DNA of 17,388 nt from CAZDUZ01 sp964508755 (GCA_964508755.1 CAZDUZ010000019.1:1-17388), one strand, 5' to 3'. Numbered from the stretch's first letter, positions 1 to 6,547 are shown. Numbers and translations: made by a program. Notes: generated by a model from the sequence alone, not told the origin.

Positions 1-491
1 AATCAGGAATGCGCGTTACAAAATCCGGACTGTACCTCAGAGCTTCAGCCGTGACTGCACTTGCAGAAATGAACTCAGCAGCGAAAGCATCCGGAATTGA
101 CCTAGCAGCACTCTCCGCGTACCGAAGTTATGCAACGCAAGCCAGCACCTACCAGTACTGGGTGAATTACAACGGAGGATCTGTCAATGCCGCCGACACT
201 GTATCAGCACGTCCAGGACACAGTCAGCATCAACTTGGAACAGCCATTGACTTCACCAGCTCAGAAATAGGAGATCAGCTCGGATCGCAATTTGGAGGAA
301 CTAACGCTTATGCTTGGCTTACAGAAAACGCCTGGAAATACGGCTTTGTAATATCTTTCCCGCAAGGAGCCGAATCAATTACCGGATTCAATTACGAGCC
401 ATGGCACTACCGGTATATTGGTAAAGAAAATGCCACGGAATGGAAAGCAAGTGGGCAGATATTGGAACTGTGGCTGAGGGGAAAGAATTAA
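1..491 (+). CDS. VanY-family D-alanyl-D-alanine carboxypeptidase, 5' end missing
   Basis: This is probably a zinc D,D-carboxypeptidase of the VanY/peptidase M15 family, which trims the terminal D-Ala from peptidoglycan stem peptides outside the cytoplasmic membrane. Counting from the ATG at 9, the family signatures are complete: SAYRSYATQ (35-44, with the substrate-binding Arg39 and Gln44), the zinc motif SQHQLGTAID (72-81, ligands His74 and Asp81), and EPWHYRYIG (130-138, catalytic Glu130 and zinc ligand His133). The frame is open to the window edge before the ATG, and no signal peptide or membrane anchor is visible, so the true start and export signal very likely lie upstream. The family assignment is firm from the motifs; the exact substrate is inference. 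It ends about 40 bases before the sortase promoter, so the two genes are probably separate transcription units with a shared envelope theme. Confidence 0.88.
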   Translation, partial: SGMRVTKSGLYLRASAVTALAEMNSAAKASGIDLAALSAYRSYATQASTYQYWVNYNGGSVNAADTVSARPGHSQHQLGTAIDFTSSEIGDQLGSQFGGTNAYAWLTENAWKYGFVISFPQGAESITGFNYEPWHYRYIGKENATEWKASGQILELWLRGKN

Positions 492-532
492 TCCTTTCCT
501 GCCACGTATCACTGTAACGATATTTTCCTCCG

Positions 533-561
533 TTGACCTACAGCCAACTACCTCCTACAAT
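533..561 (+). promoter_or_regulatory. Sigma70-type promoter of the sortase gene
   Basis: TTGACC (533-538) and TACAAT (556-561) are separated by 17 bases, each one mismatch from consensus. Transcription would begin near 568, leaving a leader of about 24 bases before the ATG at 592. There is no Shine-Dalgarno sequence in that leader. Confidence 0.6.
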
Positions 562-591
562 GAATCAACTTTTTGGTAATCGTACAAAATA

Positions 592-1239
592 ATGAAAGCC
601 ACAGGCCACAAAATTCTCTCAAATATCCTCAGCTGTTACACGGTCGCCGGAATTCTTCTCATTCTCATTGGAATTCTGTTATTTGTCACTCCCATCGTCC
701 CCTATATCTGGTACAACCTCAACGAGGACGCCACGCAAGACGAGGCTGAAAGTCTACAGGGTCCCCTTGCTCAGCAGCCAGACAATCCGAATGATCCTAT
801 TGAGATTCCAGAGCCTGAACTCCCACCATTTGATCCAAATCTCACCACAACCAACACCCTTATTATTCCCTCAATCGGGGTAAACGGCACAATTAATGAA
901 GATACGAATTCATTTCAAGGTCTCGAAAAAGGGCTGTGGCGAGCTCCCGACTGGGGAACACCGGATATGGATCTTTCCACCATTATTGCAGCTCATCGCT
1001 TTGGATATCTTCGTTGGAGTGCAGATTTTCGTAAAACGCAGTCTTTTTATAACCTGCCCAATACCAAAGTCGGTGATACGGTGCAAATCATCTGGAACCA
1101 GCGGTTATATGAATACAAAATTTACAAAGAAGAAGACAGTACAGCAATTACGGATTACAATGCTGATCTCATTCTGTATACCTGTAGAATTTTTAACTCT
1201 CCGGTTCGTGTGTTTCGATACGCAGAACGAGTGAATTAG
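592..1239 (+). CDS. Sortase-family transpeptidase
   Basis: A 215-residue sortase, a membrane-anchored cysteine transpeptidase that cleaves a sorting motif in exported proteins and joins them to an acceptor. An N-terminal hydrophobic helix (about 16-40) is followed by an acidic, proline-rich linker (42-85) and then the catalytic barrel. The barrel starts at LIIPSIGVNGTI (90-101). His135 lies in IIAAHRFGYL, Cys198 in ILYTCRI, and the catalytic Arg is probably Arg206 in SPVRVFRYAERV. Length and order match class D/E-like sortases, but the class cannot be fixed by eye. The gene has its own consensus promoter and is followed by a small exported protein with a sorting-signal-like C-terminus, a plausible dedicated substrate. 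The catalytic triad makes the family call strong; the substrate link is inference. Confidence 0.9.
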   Translation: MKATGHKILSNILSCYTVAGILLILIGILLFVTPIVPYIWYNLNEDATQDEAESLQGPLAQQPDNPNDPIEIPEPELPPFDPNLTTTNTLIIPSIGVNGTINEDTNSFQGLEKGLWRAPDWGTPDMDLSTIIAAHRFGYLRWSADFRKTQSFYNLPNTKVGDTVQIIWNQRLYEYKIYKEEDSTAITDYNADLILYTCRIFNSPVRVFRYAERVN

Positions 1240-1298
1240 AAAAGAGTAGGGGGATACAGGATCTGTTTCAACCGATACTCACCCCAGTTACACACGCA

Positions 1299-1339
1299 AA
1301 CCCATAGTGTTGACTTCATACCTATCTCTCCAGTATAAT
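1299..1339 (+). promoter_or_regulatory. Promoter with 18-base shared element, upstream of the mini-protein
   Basis: TTGACT (1310-1315) and TATAAT (1334-1339) are spaced by 18 bases. The element AACCCATAGTGTTGACTT (1299-1316), which includes the -35 box, recurs exactly at 2379-2396 in front of the lipoprotein gene. The predicted start of transcription is near 1346, giving a leader of about 26 bases without an SD. Confidence 0.65.
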
Positions 1340-1371
1340 TGGCTCAGGTTACTTAACTGCTACCTATTCTT

Positions 1372-1617
1372 ATGAAAAACAGTATTGTTAGAAAATCAAT
1401 CGGAGTCGCACTAAGCATTGCATCGTATTTCGTTGCCGTTCAGAGTGTAATGGCCGCCGGTGGATATGGACCTTACTCTCCTCATGTTCCTGAGGACACC
1501 TTTGGTTCAACCTCCATTTTGACCATTGCTGCTGTCGCATCGTATGCGGCTGGTGTAGGTTTGATCACCTATTCCAAAATCCTCCGCAATAGATTTCTTG
1601 CGCAAAAAGAAGCGTAA
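1372..1617 (+). CDS. Small exported membrane-anchored protein, candidate sortase substrate
   Basis: An 81-residue protein not assigned to a named family. It has a typical signal peptide (basic MKNSIVRK, hydrophobic core, likely cleavage after SVMA at about 28). A very short mature segment follows, rich in Gly, Tyr and Pro (GGYGPYSPH). Then come VPEDTFG (39-45), a hydrophobic helix (about 48-68) and a basic tail (KILRNRFLAQK). The order motif, helix, positive tail is that of a cell-wall sorting signal, although the motif is not a canonical LPXTG. After processing, only about a dozen residues would remain outside. It has its own strong promoter, lies just after the sortase gene, and is followed by a clear terminator, so it is a monocistronic and possibly abundant product. 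That it is a real gene is well supported; being a sortase substrate is inference. Confidence 0.75.
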   Translation: MKNSIVRKSIGVALSIASYFVAVQSVMAAGGYGPYSPHVPEDTFGSTSILTIAAVASYAAGVGLITYSKILRNRFLAQKEA

Positions 1618-1639
1618 GAACATTTGACCTTGAATGTTG

Positions 1640-1673
1640 AAAGCCTGCTTCGAATTTCGGAGCAGGCTTTTTT
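1640..1673 (+). terminator. Rho-independent terminator after the mini-protein gene
   Basis: AAAGCCTGCT (1640-1649) pairs perfectly with AGCAGGCTTT (1661-1670) around an 11-base loop, and the run of T continues to 1673. It lies 22 bases after the stop codon. Confidence 0.88.
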
Positions 1674-1674
1674 G

Positions 1675-1900
1675 TTGGGTATGGTAGTTAGAAAAAATTG
1701 AGTGGGTATGTAGGTGCAGAAATATAAGAAGTAGGCTAATAGATTTTGAAGGTGTGTTTTAAGAATAGAGAAAAGAAGTGTTTGAGGATTTCCAGTTAAC
1801 GAAACGAACTCAATCACCCAGAAACGTACATAAAGAAAAAAACGCTGAAGGAGAATGAATCAATGGTTGAATTAATAGAAATGTTTGGAAAAAGATTCCG
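1675..1900. other. AT-rich intergenic stretch without a recognisable gene
   Basis: About 225 bases, purine-rich on the plus strand, between the mini-protein terminator and the 3' hairpin of the minus-strand membrane protein gene. The minus-strand reading frame across 1569-1817 looks spurious: it overlaps the 3' end of a good gene and the terminator. I see no RNA gene or repeat here. Confidence 0.5.
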
Positions 1901-1901
1901 A

Positions 1902-1950
1902 CTCTCCGGGCAAGCATGTGTGATGCATGGGGCAGGGCTTGCCCGGAGAG
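1902..1950 (-). terminator. 14-bp perfect inverted repeat, probable transcription end of the minus-strand gene
   Basis: CTCTCCGGGCAAGC (1902-1915) and GCTTGCCCGGAGAG (1937-1950) are exact inverted copies around a 21-base loop. The hairpin lies just past the stop of the minus-strand membrane protein gene. On that strand a weak T run (TCTTTTT) begins about 6 bases after the stem, so termination is likely but not of the classical tight form. Confidence 0.55.
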
Positions 1951-1962
1951 AAGGAAGGTCGG

Positions 1963-2178
1963 TTAGCGGAGGCGACGGACGCCGAGGTTGATGTCGATGT
2001 CGATCCTGACATAGTCTGACGCCACAATGACGAACAGCACGATTGCCAGGATGACCAAAAACCAGACGGCCGTTTTGGATCCTCCGGACCTGAGAGCGAG
2101 TATGGACGTCACAATCAACCACGCTAATAGCGCGATGATGATGATCCATACCAGCTCCGCTGGAAGCTTCGCTAGCAC
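1963..2178 (-). CDS. Two-helix membrane mini-protein, GC-rich
   Basis: A small membrane protein of unknown function, 71 residues from the chosen start. An amphipathic N-terminus (LAKLPAELVW) is followed by helix one (WIIIIALLAWLIVTSILAL), a short polar loop (RSGGSKTA), helix two (VWFLVILAIVLFVIVA) and a tail DYVRIDIDINLGVRRLR with alternating acidic and hydrophobic residues. Two in-frame GTG starts are possible, at 2187 and 2178. GGGAGG (2192-2187) lies 8 bases before 2178 but overlaps the earlier codon, so 2178 is preferred. Its GC-rich codons and strong SD contrast with the neighbours, which hints at foreign origin. A longer overlapping frame (1814-2212) has no such start signal and is a shadow. 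No family was recognised. Confidence 0.72.
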   Translation of the reverse strand: MLAKLPAELVWIIIIALLAWLIVTSILALRSGGSKTAVWFLVILAIVLFVIVASDYVRIDIDINLGVRRLR

Positions 2179-2207
2179 TTGCCTCACCTCCCTTCCTGTT
2201 AAGGTTC

Positions 2208-2224
2208 GTCATTTTTTAAATGAC
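2208..2224 (-). promoter_or_regulatory. Hairpin at the predicted 5' end of the minus-strand transcript
   Basis: GTCATTT (2208-2214) and AAATGAC (2218-2224) form a 7-bp stem with a 3-base loop. The promoter at 2231-2259 predicts transcription starting near 2224, so the message would begin with this stem-loop, about 15 bases before the SD. Such 5' stem-loops can stabilise mRNA; that role is inference. Confidence 0.45.
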
Positions 2225-2230
2225 ACTAAT

Positions 2231-2259
2231 ATTATAACGCTAATCGACCAAGCAATCAA
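2231..2259 (-). promoter_or_regulatory. Sigma70-type promoter of the membrane mini-protein gene
   Basis: On the minus strand TTGATT (2259-2254) and a perfect TATAAT (2236-2231) are spaced by 17 bases. It is AT-rich and consensus-like, in contrast to the GC-rich gene it drives. Confidence 0.65.
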
Positions 2260-2378
2260 CGCTATAGGTCTGTCCGCTGAACTCTCTGTTACATTTTCTT
2301 TAACCAAATATTAAATATATACCTACATATACTTATGAGTCTGTTCATTTCCAAGACTATAGCACCACACCGCAGAAC

Positions 2379-2418
2379 AACCCATAGTGTTGACTTATAT
2401 TCCACCCTATGCTATACT
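2379..2418 (+). promoter_or_regulatory. Promoter with shared 18-base element, upstream of the lipoprotein
   Basis: TTGACT (2390-2395) and TATACT (2413-2418) are spaced by 17 bases. AACCCATAGTGTTGACTT (2379-2396) is identical to 1299-1316. Transcription would start near 2425, about 325 bases upstream of the lipoprotein start codon. Confidence 0.65.
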
Positions 2419-2639
2419 CTTGCCGTACTCGGTAAACATACGGCACCTTAAAAGAAGTAACAGAGTAAGAAGACATACTCGCAGATCATTTAAGTGAAAC
2501 GCGCAATGTCTCCTTAATAGGAGACGATCATTAAAAAATACCAATCGTGCATTCAGTGATTAACCTCCTGAATTCACAGCTATATTGGTAAGACCTGTTG
2601 GTAAAGATATAAGCGGAAAGAGCTTTCTTTGGTTCCTCT

Positions 2640-2724
2640 AGCGTATAGCTCAGCGGCCATTTTATGTGTTCATTGATTATTTACTTTATGAACATGTAGA
2701 CCGGCCGCTATGAGCTTTAGCGCT
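2640..2724 (+). repeat. Long imperfect inverted repeat before the lipoprotein SD
   Basis: Left-arm blocks AGCG (2640-2643), AGCTCA (2647-2652) and GCGGCC (2653-2658) pair with GGCCGC (2703-2708), TGAGCT (2711-2716) and CGCT (2721-2724), with small internal loops. An inner stem at 2664-2673 with 2688-2697 adds 10 pairs, two of them G-U. The right arm ends 12 bases before the SD. It marks the start of the GC-rich block. Confidence 0.6.
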
Positions 2725-2736
2725 CCGAGACTTGGT

Positions 2737-2743
2737 AAGGAGG
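2737..2743 (+). promoter_or_regulatory. Strong Shine-Dalgarno sequence that fixes the lipoprotein start
   Basis: AAGGAGG lies 6 bases before the ATG at 2750. Most other genes in the window lack a recognisable SD, so this site is unusual here. It also rejects the longer in-frame start at 2732, which would place the SD inside the coding region and spoil the signal peptide. Confidence 0.8.
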
Positions 2744-2749
2744 GACACT

Positions 2750-3367
2750 ATGAAGAAGCTCACGTTGGTTCTGGTGCTGGCAGGCTTTGCTCTGATTCTC
2801 GCCGCTTGCGGTGGGACCTATCAGGTGCAAGGCGTAACCACGATCTACGAGGACGGCAAGGTGCTTGCCCACGAGGGTGCCCAGGTGCAGTGTATCAAGG
2901 AATGCACCGATGGGACGCTCACGCTGGCAGACGGACAGATGGCCAAGGTGATCGGCAGCGAAGGCGCGATGCTGGACCTCAGCAACGGCAAGGTGATAAC
3001 GGGGACCCTCGAATGGGGTGCTCCTCCGGTCATTGACCCGAACGCAGCCGTCGACCCGAACGCAGCCGTCGACCCGAACGCAGCCGTCGACCCGAACGCG
3101 CCACCCGCACCGCCCACCGGCGAGGACTACATCGTGTGCATCACCGACGCCACTTACGGCCAAGCGTCTCTCGAACTCCTGAAGGCTCAGGCCATTGAAC
3201 GGGGAGGAGCAATTCTCTTCTCGTGCGATTTGGCCAAGAAGCCTCAAGGAACGAAGCTGACGCATGAAGGCCTCTGGACGTCCGACACGACGAACCTCGC
3301 GACTGTCGCGACCGACCCCGCTCAGGTGAGCAATCGCGACCAGTACTGGGCCGGCTGGCTCCGCTAG
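2750..3367 (+). CDS. Repeat-containing lipoprotein of unknown function, GC-rich
   Basis: A 205-residue exported lipoprotein. The signal is textbook: MKKLTLVLVLAGFALILAAC with the lipobox LAAC and Cys20 as the lipidated residue. A first domain (about 23-93) holds Cys48 and Cys52 and beta-like segments rich in Gly and Asp (DGTLTLADGQMAKVIG). Residues 96-116 are DPNAAV repeated three times plus DPNA, leading into a Pro-rich linker (APPAPPTG). A second domain (126-205) holds Cys130 and Cys159; the four cysteines could form two disulfides. No family was recognised. The gene is strikingly GC-rich (about 60 percent by eye), has a strong SD, a separate promoter with a long leader, and its own terminator. 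Codon use unlike the flanks suggests horizontal acquisition. A 222-residue frame on the opposite strand is a shadow. Confidence 0.85.
   Translation: MKKLTLVLVLAGFALILAACGGTYQVQGVTTIYEDGKVLAHEGAQVQCIKECTDGTLTLADGQMAKVIGSEGAMLDLSNGKVITGTLEWGAPPVIDPNAAVDPNAAVDPNAAVDPNAPPAPPTGEDYIVCITDATYGQASLELLKAQAIERGGAILFSCDLAKKPQGTKLTHEGLWTSDTTNLATVATDPAQVSNRDQYWAGWLR
3035..3100 (+). repeat. 18-bp tandem repeat inside the lipoprotein gene
   Basis: The unit gacccgaacgcagccgtc is present in three identical copies (3035-3052, 3053-3070, 3071-3088), followed by a partial copy (3089-3100). It encodes DPNAAV and forms a flexible acidic linker between two domains. The perfect DNA identity points to recent expansion. 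Confidence 0.93.
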
Positions 3368-3385
3368 CGCTTCGGCGCGCACCAA

Positions 3386-3454
3386 CAGGTCACCCAGAGG
3401 GGCGAGATTTGGCTTTCAGCCTTCAATTTCGCTCCTCTGGTGCACCTGCTTTTG
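3386..3454 (+). terminator. Long hairpin terminator after the lipoprotein gene
   Basis: CAGGTCACCCAGAGGGGCGA (3386-3405) pairs with TCGCTCCTCTGGTGCACCTG (3429-3448) with three mismatched positions. A small inner GGCT/AGCC stem lies at 3411-3421. A short T run (3450-3453) follows. It lies 18 bases after the stop codon. Confidence 0.7.
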
Positions 3455-3580
3455 CATACAGACTTACAAGTTCTTAAAACCTGTATCCAGAAGCAGTTGC
3501 ATCTCCCTCTCTGTTACTTTCACTTTGAATACTTTAGAATGAAACTTGGATCTCCGAGTTGATTTGTGCATGCCTACTGT

Positions 3581-6547
3581 ATGTCTTTAGTGCAATCATT
3601 AAAAAATGTTGTTACCAGTCAGAGAGTTCTCTCATTTGTCATTTTTTTTTCAGCTGTTTTTTTCGCACTGTTCAAACTCACTTCAATCCCGCCTGGTACA
3701 CAAAACGATGTCATCAGGTCTTCCCTTACTGCTGAACAATTTCTTAATAATCTTGATGGGGACGGGACAAGTCTTCGCCAGATAATTGCGTACTTTCTCA
3801 ATGGGGGATATTGGACGTATCTGATCGGTGATATTTTCAGAAGCACGTTTAATATTGAAGCGCTTACCATTATTTCGCGTCTACCAGCTGCGATTTTCTT
3901 TGTGAGCACTGCGATGGTGTGGCTTAATATCCTGCTGGTCCTTAATTTCCCTAAAAAGGGGATGGTGTTGTTTTTCTTAATCTTTCTGCCGAGTGCTGCA
4001 TTTATCACCTACAGTCATCATATTCCTCTGGTAGCGGGATATTTCTTTTTTACGTCATGCGCGGTGTATTACTTCCTTCGTTTCATGACTGCATTCGAAC
4101 GCTCATTTGTCTATCTAGGTATTTCACTGGTATGCGCGGCACTTGCGACATATACCCATGGAATTAGCATCTTTTTCGGTTTGCTGTTTTATCCATTATT
4201 TATTGGTACCACCATGCTCATCTACCCCCAGCTAATTCGCGAAAAGTTTGCCTATTTGAAGGCATACGGGCAAGGTACTTTTGTACAGCTTTCAGGAATT
4301 ATCATCCTGTTCTTACTGCTCATGTTCCCGTTCTTTCAAGGGTTTCTTGGTTCAGACCGCTCCCTTCAGATGCGGGATGCCACCACGATTAAATACCTCG
4401 TTGAAAACGGGGAGACTGATATCGCAGTTAAAAAAGCACTTCCCAAAATATGGTCCTATGTCCATCCCAATACGCTGGTGTGGAGTGGGGACATCGTAAA
4501 GGGTGAACAACCTATTTACAGCCCTGAATTTTTCGATGTAAAAAACGCACGATACAACCAATGGGTGACCACCAATCTGAGTCCATTCGGATTTATCGGA
4601 GGAGTCGCACTTATCATCATTCCTTTCATCCTGCTTGGATCCGTTCTCAAAGTTTTCCCCGATGAGTTCAAAGTACCGATTATTCTCACCTTAACGCTTG
4701 CTCTGGTTTATATTCTGCTTCCCATATTTCCCAATTATGATAATCCCTCGGTGGCAAAATCTCTTCCCGCACTTATGTTTATACCGCTTTCCATCTCGGT
4801 GATGGTGCAGTATCTCAGCCATCGCGAACGCTTTGTCCACTTCTGGTTGATATTTCTTACCGCTGCCGGAATGAATACGTTTTACAACCTTACCTATCTC
4901 TATTCTGAAAGATATCAAAGCGGTGAAACGCAAAAATATTATCAATACAATACGCAGAAACTTGCTTCAGATATTGCCACTGATCGTCCTCTCGCAAATA
5001 CCCGGATTTATCTCTCACTCGATAATGGAGATATTCAAAACGCCATAAGTTACTACCTCAGTCCCTACATTCTCAACCGTATGGTGTACGGTAAACTTGA
5101 TATTAATTCAATTAATGAAAACGAACACACCTTAGTCATCACCAACAATCAAGAGGATGTAAACGCTCTCGAATCACAAGGCACATTTGTACGGAAATAT
5201 GTCTACTGGAAACCAGATAAACAATTGGATTTTTATATGATCGAACTGCGGGGAAGCGAAGTCTCGAAGGATTCACAAGCACGTCTAATTAACCCTTCTG
5301 ACGCGCTGTGCCGAAATGAGCTGTATCATCCTTTTTTTACGGGAGAAACTGAATACCTCATCCATCAGTACCGCTACTTTGATACGGCTTCTTCATCCTA
5401 TATTCTAGAGAAATGTCCGCCATCGTTTCCTTTGACCTTTCAACTGCTTAATACCGTAGCATTCTCAGGAAGCGGTAATACACTATTGACCTCTCCGGCT
5501 CCTGACGTGTGGAGGACAATACCTGCACTTACCGGATCAGAAGCGGGAAAAGAAGTGTCTAGCCTTGTAAAACGCTCTTCAACCAAGTCCGATGTCACCT
5601 ATATCTTTTCAGATACGAAGGATGTAACGAGCGAGGTTGAATACCATTCAATTGAGCCATCAGTGTTTAATGGGACATCTCTTAGTTTAACTGCGACTCG
5701 GTATCCCGGCAAAGCAAGTGTCGACATAACCGGAAGTCAGACAGGGCAGGGGACCTATCTCGTAAAATTTGATTACCAAAAAGACAAATTCAGCTATTTG
5801 GATGTGTACGTGGTTGATATGAGCAAGGGCCTCAACGTACCGGCGAGCCTCCTCAGACAGGACTACGATCCAAGCGGAAAGCAAACCTACCAAACACTGC
5901 TCTACGTAGAGGAAAACAGGATGTATGGTATCGGAATTGATCTGCACAACAGACACCTAAACATAGATAAGGATAAACATCTGGTAAAAGCTGACATTTC
6001 AAATATTTCGGTGGTAAAGCTTACTTCAGATAATCTATTCTCTCTCATGACAAAGACAGAACCAGAGGGTGGTGGGACAATTGCAGATCCTGCAGTTAAT
6101 CAAATTTCACCTGAAGTCGTGCATCTACTTCCCGGAATTGTGAAAATCAGCGGAGTGGCAAATACTCTTGCAATGAATGAAAATAGCCCAGACGCTTCAG
6201 GAGTAACGACAGACTCCATCCTTGCATTAAACCAGCCATACAGCAATTTTAATCTCGCCATAAGTCCCTCCTTGGAATTCAACCAACCGTTAGTGAACGG
6301 GATAACCCAAGGGATTGTGCTACCAGAAAAAAATATGACATCTGAAAATGAAACGGATAGTAACTTCCTGAACGAAGAGACCATGTATGTGATAAATCTC
6401 GGGTGGATACTAGGTGGAATTTTCTTCATTGCATTTGTTGGCATTCAGAATTATTTCATTACGTATGATCAGATTCTCATCGCACCCCGATATGCCAGAG
6501 ATGAAGACTATGATCCTAGGGAAGTAGTAGTCAGATCGTATCGATGA
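3581..6547 (+). CDS. Large polytopic membrane protein, GT39-like (GT-C) glycosyltransferase with C-terminal extracytoplasmic region
   Basis: About 988 residues from the ATG at 3581; a GTG at 3566 is also possible, and neither has an SD. The first 430 residues contain about ten hydrophobic helices. After the first helix comes SIPPGTQNDV (35-44), which resembles the PPG...DE signature of the PMT/ArnT (GT39) first outer loop. Asp43 would be the catalytic acid, but the usual following Glu is Val. A second acidic patch, DGDGTSL (59-65), follows. These enzymes transfer sugars from polyprenyl-phosphate donors on the outer face of the membrane. Residues 430-930 form a large hydrophilic, presumably external region, then one more helix (about 937-961) and a charged tail ending VVVRSYR. 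A polyprenyl-phosphate sugar synthase at 11044 could supply the donor. Membrane topology is clear; transferase activity is inferred. Confidence 0.7.
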   Translation: MSLVQSLKNVVTSQRVLSFVIFFSAVFFALFKLTSIPPGTQNDVIRSSLTAEQFLNNLDGDGTSLRQIIAYFLNGGYWTYLIGDIFRSTFNIEALTIISRLPAAIFFVSTAMVWLNILLVLNFPKKGMVLFFLIFLPSAAFITYSHHIPLVAGYFFFTSCAVYYFLRFMTAFERSFVYLGISLVCAALATYTHGISIFFGLLFYPLFIGTTMLIYPQLIREKFAYLKAYGQGTFVQLSGIIILFLLLMFPFFQGFLGSDRSLQMRDATTIKYLVENGETDIAVKKALPKIWSYVHPNTLVWSGDIVKGEQPIYSPEFFDVKNARYNQWVTTNLSPFGFIGGVALIIIPFILLGSVLKVFPDEFKVPIILTLTLALVYILLPIFPNYDNPSVAKSLPALMFIPLSISVMVQYLSHRERFVHFWLIFLTAAGMNTFYNLTYLYSERYQSGETQKYYQYNTQKLASDIATDRPLANTRIYLSLDNGDIQNAISYYLSPYILNRMVYGKLDINSINENEHTLVITNNQEDVNALESQGTFVRKYVYWKPDKQLDFYMIELRGSEVSKDSQARLINPSDALCRNELYHPFFTGETEYLIHQYRYFDTASSSYILEKCPPSFPLTFQLLNTVAFSGSGNTLLTSPAPDVWRTIPALTGSEAGKEVSSLVKRSSTKSDVTYIFSDTKDVTSEVEYHSIEPSVFNGTSLSLTATRYPGKASVDITGSQTGQGTYLVKFDYQKDKFSYLDVYVVDMSKGLNVPASLLRQDYDPSGKQTYQTLLYVEENRMYGIGIDLHNRHLNIDKDKHLVKADISNISVVKLTSDNLFSLMTKTEPEGGGTIADPAVNQISPEVVHLLPGIVKISGVANTLAMNENSPDASGVTTDSILALNQPYSNFNLAISPSLEFNQPLVNGITQGIVLPEKNMTSENETDSNFLNEETMYVINLGWILGGIFFIAFVGIQNYFITYDQILIAPRYARDEDYDPREVVVRSYR

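Larger units (their letters stand above)
2425..2749 (+). promoter_or_regulatory. Long structured leader of the lipoprotein gene
   Basis: No convincing coding sequence lies in these 325 bases. Structures seen: a hairpin GTCTCC/GGAGAC (2508-2513 with 2520-2525), and a large imperfect hairpin at 2640-2724. The segment TGTCTCCTTA (2507-2516) is also complementary to TAAGGA and GACA around the SD (2736-2747), with a two-base bulge. CCTCCT (2564-2569) can pair with AGGAGG (2738-2743). The leader could therefore hide or expose the ribosome site, or contain an independent small RNA. It matches no riboswitch or structured RNA class that I recognise. An 11-codon frame at 2664-2699 sits inside the large hairpin. 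Confidence 0.45.

Noticed and set aside
1569..1817. 82-residue minus-strand reading frame
   Set aside because: It runs across the 3' end of the mini-protein gene and its terminator and has no start signal or protein-like composition.
1814..2212. 132-residue minus-strand frame overlapping the membrane mini-protein
   Set aside because: The SD and clear two-helix pattern support the shorter frame; this one is rich in unlikely residue runs and crosses the terminator hairpin.
2641..2656. Sequence GCGTATAGCTCAGCGG resembling the 5' part of a tRNA (D-arm TAGCTCAGCGG)
   Set aside because: No anticodon arm, T-loop (GTTCGA) or acceptor partner follows; the bases are instead the left arm of a long hairpin.
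2640..2724. Possible integron attC site
   Set aside because: The imperfect palindrome has no RYYYAAC/GTTRRRY core pairs, and no integrase or second attC is present.
2717..3385. 222-residue minus-strand frame opposite the lipoprotein
   Set aside because: GC-rich DNA leaves the opposite strand open by chance; its repeat (CVRVDG) is only the complement of the DPNAAV repeat.
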